From: Lachnospiraceae bacterium
GTDB taxonomy: Bacteria > Bacillota > Clostridia > Lachnospirales > Lachnospiraceae
Direction of reading: 5' to 3'
Assembly: GCA_030540075.1 (NCBI GenBank)
Contig: JAUNWX010000015.1
Location: 1-46,956 of the forward strand
DNA length: 46,956 nt
This document shows, piece after piece, positions 40,957-46,956 of this stretch (positions are counted from its first letter, which is position 1; each line of letters opens with the position of its first letter). The position numbers and the translations under genes are program-made. The notes under the pieces were generated by a model, which had not been told where the DNA came from, ran no database searches, and worked only from the letters and a program-made list of their open reading frames with translations.

Positions 40957-42981
40957 TTGAAAATCATAGATGCATTACATCTGGCGTATGACTACATTCG
41001 CACAGATGAGAACGATAAAGTCGTAGAGAAGACCCGGGCCCTGGATAACATCAACCTGTCCATCGAGGCCGGGAGCTTCGTGTGCGTGCTCGGCCACAAC
41101 GGTTCCGGCAAGTCAACATTGGCCAAACTCATCAACGGTCTCAACCTGCCGAGTGAGGGTACCATGCTCGTCAGCGGGCGCGATACGAAGGATGAAAAGG
41201 AGATCTGGAACATCCGTAAGGAAACCGGCATGGTCTTCCAGAATCCGGATAATCAGATCATCGCCTCCGTCGTCGAGGAGGATGTCGGCTTCGGACCGGA
41301 GAACATCGGTGTACCGACCGACGAGATCTGGACACGCGTGAATCGTGCGCTCGAAGCCGTCGATATGGTGCCGTACCGTATGAAGTCCCCGAACCGCCTC
41401 AGTGGCGGACAGAAGCAGCGTGTCGCGATCGCCGGTACGATGGCGATGCTTCCGAAAACCATCGTTCTCGATGAGCCGACCGCGATGCTTGATCCGAGTG
41501 GCCGTAAGGAGGTCATCGCGACCGTCCGCGAGCTGAACCAGAAGATGGGCGTGACGATCATCCTCATCACCCACTATATGGAAGAAACCGTCGACGCGGA
41601 TCGTATCATCGTGATGGACGGCGGGAAGGTCGTCATGGATGGTGCACCGCGCGAAGTGTTCTGCCATGTCGAGGAGCTGAAGGCCATCCATATGGATGTA
41701 CCGGAGGTGACGGAGCTCGCCTGGAAGCTGCAGAAGGCCGGGATGCCGGTACCGGATGCCGTCCTCACCCGCGAGGAGCTCGTGGCCTGCCTCCAGTGCT
41801 GCCTGCCGAAACAGGTGGACTTCGAGCCGAACTTCGTGAAGAAGAAGCCGGCCCACATGGACATCACCGATCCGGTTATCCGTGTACAGCACCTGAGCCA
41901 TGTCTATCAGAAGGGCACGGCCATGGAGAGCTATGCCCTGAAGGATGTTTCCTTCGAAATCCAGCGGGGGTCGATCGTCGGCTTCATCGGCCACACAGGC
42001 TCCGGCAAGTCAACATTGACCCAGCATCTGAACGGCCTTCTGAAAGCGACTGAGGGCACGATCGAAGTGAAGTTCCGGGACGACACTGACTTCCGGAAGC
42101 CGCGGAAGGACCAGAGTGCGAAGACCCGGAAGGCGGCGCAGGCAGCGGATGCAGCCGCACTCGTCAGTCCGGACGGCGTCCTGAACATCTACGCGCCGGA
42201 GTTTAACATGAAGGAGCTCCGCTTCAAGGTGGGCCTCGTGTTCCAGTATCCGGAGTACCAGCTCTTCGAGGTAGACGTCATCACGGATGTCATGTTCGGA
42301 CCGAAGAACCAGGGTGTGCCGGAGGCAGAGGCTCGGAAACGCGCGGAGGAAGCCCTCCGCATGGTCGGCCTCGACGAGGCCTTCTGGCAGAAGTCGCCGT
42401 TTGAGCTTTCCGGCGGACAGAAGCGCCGTGTTGCGATCGCCGGTGTACTGGCGATGCGCCCGGAGGTCCTGATCCTCGACGAGCCGACCGCCGGCCTCGA
42501 CCCGGCCGGAAGAGATGACCTCTTCCATCAGATCCAGCTCCTGCATAAGCAGAGCGGCATGACGATCGTCCTCGTATCGCACTCGATGGACGACGTGGCA
42601 CGCTATACGGAGCAGGTCATCGTGCTGGATCACGGCGAGCTCCGCATGAGTGGCACCCCGGAGGAGATCTTCAAGCGATACCTCGAACTCGAGGAGATGG
42701 GCCTCGGTGCCCCGCAGATGACCTACCTCATCCATGAGCTGAAAGATGTCGGCATCCGCTTCAAGGACCGCCCGGACACCGTGGATGAGATGTGCGACGC
42801 CATCGTGGACCTCTGGAAGCGTTATACGAAATCCCTCGCCGGGAAGAAGCCGGTGAAAACAGCACAGGACGGCAGGACCGCAGCCGGCGTGTCGCCAGCG
42901 CAGGATGGCCAGATGAAGCCAGCCGCTGCGACGCCACAGGACAGTAGAAAACAGGCAGGAAAGGAGGACGGCGCATGCTGA
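40957..42981 (+). CDS. ecfA: Fused energy-coupling factor ATPase (EcfA1-EcfA2 in one chain)
   Basis: 674 residues holding two complete ABC ATPases. Half 1: Walker A GHNGSGKST (46-54), signature LSGGQ (148-152), Walker B with D172-E173. Half 2: GHTGSGKST (345-353), LSGGQ (484-488), D508-E509. The Q-loops (VFQNPDNQ and VFQYPEYQ) are of the EcfA type. Half 2 has an insert (about 365-405, charged, RKPRKDQSAKTR-like) after Walker A, and the protein ends in a lysine/alanine-rich tail. With EcfT it powers vitamin uptake by interchangeable S components encoded elsewhere. In most relatives the two ATPases are separate genes. The start is TTG, with TGAGG 8 bases before; no ATG or GTG gives a better fit. 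ecfT overlaps by 7 bases. Confidence 0.92.
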   Translation: MKIIDALHLAYDYIRTDENDKVVEKTRALDNINLSIEAGSFVCVLGHNGSGKSTLAKLINGLNLPSEGTMLVSGRDTKDEKEIWNIRKETGMVFQNPDNQIIASVVEEDVGFGPENIGVPTDEIWTRVNRALEAVDMVPYRMKSPNRLSGGQKQRVAIAGTMAMLPKTIVLDEPTAMLDPSGRKEVIATVRELNQKMGVTIILITHYMEETVDADRIIVMDGGKVVMDGAPREVFCHVEELKAIHMDVPEVTELAWKLQKAGMPVPDAVLTREELVACLQCCLPKQVDFEPNFVKKKPAHMDITDPVIRVQHLSHVYQKGTAMESYALKDVSFEIQRGSIVGFIGHTGSGKSTLTQHLNGLLKATEGTIEVKFRDDTDFRKPRKDQSAKTRKAAQAADAAALVSPDGVLNIYAPEFNMKELRFKVGLVFQYPEYQLFEVDVITDVMFGPKNQGVPEAEARKRAEEALRMVGLDEAFWQKSPFELSGGQKRRVAIAGVLAMRPEVLILDEPTAGLDPAGRDDLFHQIQLLHKQSGMTIVLVSHSMDDVARYTEQVIVLDHGELRMSGTPEEIFKRYLELEEMGLGAPQMTYLIHELKDVGIRFKDRPDTVDEMCDAIVDLWKRYTKSLAGKKPVKTAQDGRTAAGVSPAQDGQMKPAAATPQDSRKQAGKEDGAC

Positions 42982-43784
42982 GAGAAGTAACCTTAGGACA
43001 GTACTATCCGGTCGACTCCGTGATTCATCGCCTGGATCCGCGCGTGAAGCTGCTCGGCACCGTGCTTTTCCTGATTTCCCTCTTCATCGTGAAGAGCTGG
43101 ATCATGTATGGCGTCGCTGCCGTCGCCCTCGCGATCCTCATCAAAATCAGCAATGTACCGTTCCGTTTCATGACGCGCGGCCTGAAGAGCATCGTGATCC
43201 TGCTTCTGATTTCCGTGAGCTTCAACCTCTTCCTGACACCGGGTGAGGTGCTCGTGCAGTTCTGGATTCTGAAGATCACCCGCGAGGGTCTCCACATCGC
43301 GCTCATGATGGGCGCGCGACTCATCCTCCTCGTGCTCGGCTCCTCGCTCATGACCCTGACGACCACGCCGAACCAGCTCACCGACGGCCTCGAGAAGGGA
43401 CTCGGTGCCCTGAAAAAGGTCGGCGTACCGGTGCACGAAATCTCGATGATGATGTCGATCGCACTCCGTTTCATCCCGATCCTCATCGAGGAAACGGATA
43501 AGATCATGAAGGCCCAGCAGGCCCGCGGCGCCGACTTCGAGAGCGGAAATCTCCTCCAGCGCGCGAAGGCGATGGTGCCGATCCTGGTACCGCTCTTCAT
43601 CAGCGCCTTCCGCCGTGCGAACGACCTCGCGATGGCGATGGAGGCCCGCTGCTACCACGGCGGTGAGGGCCGCACGAAGATGAAGCCGCTCCGCTATGCC
43701 GCGCGCGACCGCATCGCCTACGCCCTTATGTTCCTCTACCTCGGCCTGTCCGTGGTATCGCGCTTCGTGGCGCTGCCGTTCTGA
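42975..43784 (+). CDS. ecfT: Energy-coupling factor transmembrane protein EcfT
   Basis: 269 residues. It links the ATPases to the vitamin-binding S component. Hydrophobic helices at about 27-60, 65-85, 110-130 and 245-265 frame a cytoplasmic coupling region with ARG motifs: MKAQQARGADFE and AMEARCYHGG. YYPVDSVIHRLDPRVKLL is the typical N-terminus. AAAGGAGG lies before the ATG, inside the end of ecfA. truA starts two bases after its stop. Confidence 0.96.
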   Translation: MLREVTLGQYYPVDSVIHRLDPRVKLLGTVLFLISLFIVKSWIMYGVAAVALAILIKISNVPFRFMTRGLKSIVILLLISVSFNLFLTPGEVLVQFWILKITREGLHIALMMGARLILLVLGSSLMTLTTTPNQLTDGLEKGLGALKKVGVPVHEISMMMSIALRFIPILIEETDKIMKAQQARGADFESGNLLQRAKAMVPILVPLFISAFRRANDLAMAMEARCYHGGEGRTKMKPLRYAARDRIAYALMFLYLGLSVVSRFVALPF

Positions 43785-43786
43785 AG

Positions 43787-44644
43787 ATGATGAGAAGAAT
43801 CAAGCTCACAATCGCATATGACGGCACGAACTACCGTGGCTGGCAGATCCAGCAGCCGACAGCAGCGCATCCGGAAGGCTCGGTGCCGACGATTCAGGGC
43901 GCGCTCCAGCGCGCGCTCGGACAGCTCCTGCCGAAGGAAGGAAATACCATCCCGGTCGTGGGCGCGAGCCGCACCGACAGCGGTGTCCATGCGCTTGGGA
44001 ACGTTGCCTGCTTCGACACCGAAAGCACGATCCCGACGGCGAACTTCCCGAAGGCCATCAACCGCTACCTGCCCGCGGACATCCGCGTGATGCAGGCAGA
44101 CGAGGTCAGCATGGATTTCCACCCGCGCTTCGTGCCCCACGAAAAGTGCTACGAATACCGCATCGATAATGGCCGCGTCGCGAACCCGCTGACCCGCCTC
44201 TATGCGTATCACTACACCTACCCGCTCGACCTCGAGCGCATGCGGGCCGCCGCCCGGGAGCTCGTCGGCGTCCATGACTTCACGAGCTTCGTAAACCCGG
44301 ACAGCCAGGTCTTCGAGCACGGCGGCGACGCCGTCCGCGAAATCTACAGCATGGACATCCTCGAGGAAGGCACACAGCTCGTCATCCGCATTCGCGGCAA
44401 CGGCTTCCTCTACCACATGATCCGCATCATCGTCGGCACCCTCCTCGTCATCGGAAACGGACGACGCGCGCCGGAGGACATTCGGACAATGCTGGTGGCG
44501 AAGGACAGAACCACCGCGGGACCGACCGTGCCTGCGCACGGACTCTGCCTCTGCGCACTGAACTACGACGCTGTCGTCACTGCAGAGGATGCGCGTGACG
44601 ATGGAGATGCAGAGACATTGGCCCAGGATGCAGAGAACGTCTGA
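43787..44644 (+). CDS. truA: tRNA pseudouridine(38-40) synthase TruA
   Basis: Makes pseudouridine at positions 38-40 in the tRNA anticodon arm. 285 residues, longer than Bacillus TruA (247). IAYDGTNYRGWQIQ starts the fold and the catalytic aspartate is D64 in ASRTDSGVHALGN. NGFLYHMIRIIVGTLLVIG is the second signature. The C-terminal tail (about 265-285, acidic) is extra. Standard place after ecfT. Confidence 0.96.
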   Translation: MMRRIKLTIAYDGTNYRGWQIQQPTAAHPEGSVPTIQGALQRALGQLLPKEGNTIPVVGASRTDSGVHALGNVACFDTESTIPTANFPKAINRYLPADIRVMQADEVSMDFHPRFVPHEKCYEYRIDNGRVANPLTRLYAYHYTYPLDLERMRAAARELVGVHDFTSFVNPDSQVFEHGGDAVREIYSMDILEEGTQLVIRIRGNGFLYHMIRIIVGTLLVIGNGRRAPEDIRTMLVAKDRTTAGPTVPAHGLCLCALNYDAVVTAEDARDDGDAETLAQDAENV

Positions 44645-44681
44645 GAATAAGGAAAACATGAGAGAGAAAGGGAGAAACAGT

Positions 44682-45368
44682 ATGACGTCAGAGAGACTTC
44701 CGATTAAGGCATTTATCTTCGATATGGACGGTACGCTCTTCGACACCGAGCGCCTGTACCGCACGATGTGGTTCAAGCTCGCACCGATCCGCGGCTTCCA
44801 CATCGACGACGAAATGCTCGATCAGATGCGCGGCGCCTCCCTCGAGTACGGATTGCAGGTCTTCGAGGCAGCGAATCCGGGCTTCAGCTACGCCGCAGAG
44901 CGCGAGATCCGCATGGAAGAGGTGTTCCGCTACGTCGACCGCGAAGGCGTGCCGAAGATGAAGGGCCTTGACGAAACCCTCGCCTGGCTGAAGGCGCACG
45001 GCTATAAAATCGCCATCGGCTCCTCGACGAGAACCCCGCAGGTCATGCACTACCTCCGCGAAGCGAAGATGGAGGATACCTTCGACTTCGTCGGCTGCGG
45101 TGACCTCACCACCCACGGAAAGCCGGAACCAGACCTCTTCCTCATCTGCGCTGAGCGCCTCGGCGTCGATCCACGCGCCTGCGTCGTCGTGGAAGACTCT
45201 GTAAACGGCGTGAAGGCCGGCTATGCCGCCGGTGGCTACGTCCTCGGCATCCCGGACATGAATGACCTCTCCGGCCTCGTGGACCTCTGCGACGCCCAGA
45301 TCGACAGCCTCGACCGCATCATCCCGTGGATGGAATCCCTCCCGAAGAAAATCTCCGGATTGGCATAG
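44682..45368 (+). CDS. HAD-superfamily phosphatase, beta-phosphoglucomutase-like
   Basis: 228 residues from ATG 44682, chosen because AAAGGGAG lies before it; an in-frame ATG at 44658 is also possible. Motif I FDMDGTLFDT holds the nucleophile D14 and acid D16, motif II is IGSSTRTP, a lysine lies in HGKPEPDLF, and VVVEDSVNGVKAG gives motif IV. A helical cap sits between motif I and II (type C1). This group dephosphorylates small sugar phosphates or similar metabolites. It stands between truA and rplM, which are often adjacent. Confidence 0.87.
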   Translation: MTSERLPIKAFIFDMDGTLFDTERLYRTMWFKLAPIRGFHIDDEMLDQMRGASLEYGLQVFEAANPGFSYAAEREIRMEEVFRYVDREGVPKMKGLDETLAWLKAHGYKIAIGSSTRTPQVMHYLREAKMEDTFDFVGCGDLTTHGKPEPDLFLICAERLGVDPRACVVVEDSVNGVKAGYAAGGYVLGIPDMNDLSGLVDLCDAQIDSLDRIIPWMESLPKKISGLA

Positions 45369-45385
45369 CACGGAAGAGGAGATTT

Positions 45386-45427
45386 GGCCTCGGAGTACTG
45401 TGCTTCTGGTGGCAGCCCTCCGAGGCC
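45386..45427 (+). terminator. Hairpin after the HAD gene, possible terminator
   Basis: GGCCTCGGAG (45386-45395) pairs perfectly with CTCCGAGGCC (45418-45427). The tail GGTCTGTTTGCC is weak. Confidence 0.5.
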
Positions 45428-45470
45428 GGTCTGTTTGCCTGGCTCGTAAACGGAATTTCACGAAAATCCA

Positions 45471-45499
45471 TTGACAGGCCGCGCGATTCCGCATATACT
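45471..45499 (+). promoter_or_regulatory. Promoter of rplM-rpsI
   Basis: TTGACA (45471-45476), 17-base spacer, TATACT (45494-45499): the best promoter in the window. Confidence 0.85.
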
Positions 45500-45505
45500 A
45501 TTAAA

Positions 45506-45724
45506 GCTGTCGCCCGAACGGGCATACCATGTCCGGAAAGCGACGGGGAACTAATTAAGCAAGGGCTCAGAAACTGAGACCCAGGCTACATTAAATACTG
45601 AAATCAGTCTCAGAGTGGACCACTTGCAGAGCGCGAGCATTCAAACCCAAATGCGGTGACCGTTTTACAGAAGTTCTGTTTTGGACAGAGACCAGAGTAA
45701 GTAGCCTTATCACAGGAGGTTGTT
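45506..45724 (+). promoter_or_regulatory. L13-type ribosomal leader RNA
   Basis: About 219 bases of 5' leader. GCCCG/CGGGC (near 45523), GGGCTCAG/CTGAGACCC (45563-45582) and ACAGA/TCTGT (45667-45679) form hairpins. GGCTAC (45584-45589) can pair with GTAGCC (45701-45706), just before the ribosome binding site at 45713. Low-GC Gram-positive bacteria are known to carry an L13 leader before rplM; I infer this is one from position and structure, not from a model search. Confidence 0.5.
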
Positions 45725-46153
45725 ATGAATTCATACGTAGCTACAGCTTCTACAATCGACAGAAAGTGGTATGTAGTAGATGCAGAGGGCAAGACGCTTG
45801 GACGTCTTGCATCAGAGGTTGCTAAGGTTCTTCGTGGTAAGAACAAGCCAACCTACACACCGTTCCTTGACTGCGGCGATTATGTTATCATCGTTAATGC
45901 AGACAAGATCGCTGTAACCGGCAAGAAGCTGGATCAGAAGGTTTATCGCACACACTCTAAGTATGTAGGTTCCATGAAGGAGACTACTCTTCGTGAGCTC
46001 CGCGATAACAAGCCTGAGAAGGTAATCGAGTATGCTGTTAAGGGTATGCTTCCTCACGGACCATTAGGCAGACAGATGTATAAGAAGCTTTTCGTATACG
46101 CTGGCGCAGATCACAAGCACCAGGCACAGAAGCCTGTTGAGCTTACATTCTAA
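45725..46153 (+). CDS. rplM: Ribosomal protein L13
   Basis: 142 residues. L13 is an early assembly protein of the large subunit. [40 protein letters not shown] and the [19 protein letters not shown] motif are diagnostic. CACAGGAGG precedes the ATG. rpsI follows after 14 bases. Confidence 0.97.
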   Translation: MNSYVATASTIDRKWYVVDAEGKTLGRLASEVAKVLRGKNKPTYTPFLDCGDYVIIVNADKIAVTGKKLDQKVYRTHSKYVGSMKETTLRELRDNKPEKVIEYAVKGMLPHGPLGRQMYKKLFVYAGADHKHQAQKPVELTF

Positions 46154-46167
46154 GGGAGGATATTACA

Positions 46168-46560
46168 ATGGCTACAAACAGAAATTACGGTACAGGTAGA
46201 AGAAAGTCTTCCGTTGCCAGAGTATACATCATGCCGGGCACTGGTAAGATCACAATCAACAAGAGAAGCCTCGACGAGTATTTCGGCCTTGATACCCTCA
46301 AGACCATCGTTAATCAGCCGATCGTTCTGACTCAGAACGAGGGCAAGCTTGATATCCTCGTAAATGTTTGCGGTGGTGGTATCACTGGCCAGGCTGGTGC
46401 AATCCGTCACGGTATTGCAAGAGCTCTCTGCGAGATGGATGCTGAGTACAGACCAGCACTCAAGAAGGCAGGATTCCTCACCAGAGATCCGAGAATGAAG
46501 GAGAGAAAGAAGTACGGTCTCAAGTCCGCACGTCGTGCTCCTCAGTTCTCAAAGAGATAA
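46168..46560 (+). CDS. rpsI: Ribosomal protein S9
   Basis: 130 residues, the standard length. Its C-terminal tail reaches the P-site t[41 protein letters not shown] and the ending RRAPQFSKR are signatures. TAAGGGAGG precedes the ATG. A strong terminator follows. Confidence 0.97.
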   Translation: MATNRNYGTGRRKSSVARVYIMPGTGKITINKRSLDEYFGLDTLKTIVNQPIVLTQNEGKLDILVNVCGGGITGQAGAIRHGIARALCEMDAEYRPALKKAGFLTRDPRMKERKKYGLKSARRAPQFSKR

Positions 46561-46591
46561 TTACATCTCTACAGCGCATTCAGGTGCATCA

Positions 46592-46625
46592 AACCCGGAA
46601 AGCTTCGGCTTTCCGGGTTTTTCTA
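46592..46625 (+). terminator. Terminator of rplM-rpsI
   Basis: AACCCGGAAAGC, loop TTCG, GCTTTCCGGGTT, then TTTC: 12 perfect pairs. Confidence 0.93.
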
Positions 46626-46666
46626 TGCCCAAATATTTGAGTATAAGTAAACGCAGAAAATAAGAT

Positions 46667-46719
46667 CCGAAATAAAACAAGGAGCAGGACAACGGGAGAT
46701 GCCCCACAGTGTCCTGCTT
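46667..46719 (-). terminator. Terminator of the - strand gene at the right edge
   Basis: On the - strand AGCAGGACA pairs with TGTCCTGCT (46683-46691 with 46710-46718), followed by CCTTGTTTTATTTC. It lies seven bases after the gene's stop. Confidence 0.65.
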
Positions 46720-46725
46720 CCTGCT

Positions 46726-46956
46726 TTACTCGGTACGAACAGTAATATATTTTTGATTTTTGCTTTTTGGTTTGTCTGGTAACATCATTTCAAGTTTACC
46801 AGTGGATAATAAAGGCTTAAGGTAATATTTGCTGAAGTGAGAGCGGCTGGAAACATCAATATATGCTTGCATTTCATCTCGACTTTTAGGGTCTGCACAA
46901 AATTCCAATAGCAAGTTTTGCTTGCTGATCACAGATGTATCATGTGCGGCATCATG
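46726..46956 (-). CDS. 3' end of a gene with a Fic/AlbA-type C-terminal winged-helix tail (partial)
   Basis: The frame is open from the window edge to the stop at 46726, giving the last 76 residues; the start lies outside. The segment SRSHFSKYYLKPLLSTGKLE and the ending LPDKPKSKNQKYI match the C-terminal winged-helix seen in Fic-family proteins and in AlbA/RecG-like putative DNA-binding ATPases. Which of the two it is cannot be decided from this part. A GTG within the frame could be read as a start, but the upstream codons continue the frame without a stop, so a longer protein is more likely. It converges on rpsI. Confidence 0.6.
   Translation of the reverse strand, partial: HDAAHDTSVISKQNLLLEFCADPKSRDEMQAYIDVSSRSHFSKYYLKPLLSTGKLEMMLPDKPKSKNQKYITVRTE

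Larger units (their letters stand above)
45369..45724 (+). other. Region between the HAD gene and rplM
   Basis: 356 bases with no gene. It holds the hairpin after the HAD gene, the rplM promoter and the L13-type leader. Confidence 0.7.

Noticed and set aside
1-46956. CRISPR arrays, insertion sequences, tRNA or rRNA genes
   Set aside because: No regularly spaced repeats, transposase motifs or tRNA-like cloverleaf sequences were seen in reading both strands; a dedicated tRNA search was not possible.

Overview
The window looks like chromosomal DNA of a Gram-positive anaerobe of the class Clostridia, most likely the family Lachnospiraceae; the genus cannot be fixed from sequence alone. Reasons: the S10-spc-alpha ribosomal gene order with secY-adk-map-infA, followed by ecfA-ecfT-truA and rplM-rpsI; a DnaD/DnaI-type helicase loading pair; a long 404-residue PRPP synthetase; zinc-type S14; strong AGGAGG ribosome binding sites; TTGACA/TATAAT promoters; and choline-binding-type cell wall repeat proteins. 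Non-ribosomal genes are fairly GC-rich (CGC, CGG, GCG, CTC codons). Ribosomal genes and one TRAP binding protein use a different codon set (AGA, CGT, GTT, CTT, TCT), as expected of very highly expressed genes. All complete genes are on the + strand; only a truncated gene at the right edge is on the - strand.

Region 1 (1-7.8 kb): a CBS/DRTGG manganese pyrophosphatase, a shikimate kinase-like P-loop protein, and an 877-residue translational GTPase of the Tet(M)/EF-G type carrying a C-terminal YacP/Rae1-type NYN nuclease domain. A YesM/YesN-type two-component system overlaps this fusion gene at its 3' end. Region 2 (7.8-13 kb): a complete TRAP transporter (DctP, DctQ, DctM), a YcxB-like membrane protein, and a second DctP-type lipoprotein without its own permease. 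Region 3 (13-20.5 kb): murC; a DnaA-box cluster plus promoter in front of dnaD- and dnaI-like genes; prs; a membrane acyltransferase; and an RlmK/RlmI-like methyltransferase.

Region 4 (20.5-22.7 kb): a secreted cell-wall-binding protein and the long promoter/leader region of the ribosomal cluster. Region 5 (22.7-39 kb): rpsJ-rplC-rplD-rplW-rplB-rpsS-rplV-rpsC-rplP-rpmC-rpsQ-rplN-rplX-rplE-rpsN, then a 330-base gap with its own promoter, then rpsH-rplF-rplR-rpsE-rpmD-rplO-secY-adk-map-infA-rpmJ-rpsM-rpsK-rpsD-rpoA-rplQ. Several gaps that are normally tight are wide here and contain RNA stem-loops (rpsN/rpsH, rpsH/rplF, rpsM/rpsK, rpsK/rpsD, rpoA/rplQ), suggesting local autoregulation.

Region 6 (39-47 kb): a second secreted cell-wall-binding protein placed between rplQ and the ECF transporter genes; a fused EcfA1-EcfA2 ATPase; ecfT; truA; a HAD phosphatase; an L13-type leader; rplM-rpsI; and the 3' end of a - strand gene.

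The best candidate for an undescribed system is the GTPase-nuclease fusion at 2835-5468: a ribosome A-site factor joined to a domain related to an A-site mRNA endonuclease. Next are the 13-base-spaced DnaA boxes upstream of dnaD/dnaI, the candidate ribosomal leaders at rpsH and rpsD, and a small stem-loop repeat found at both ends of the ribosomal cluster.
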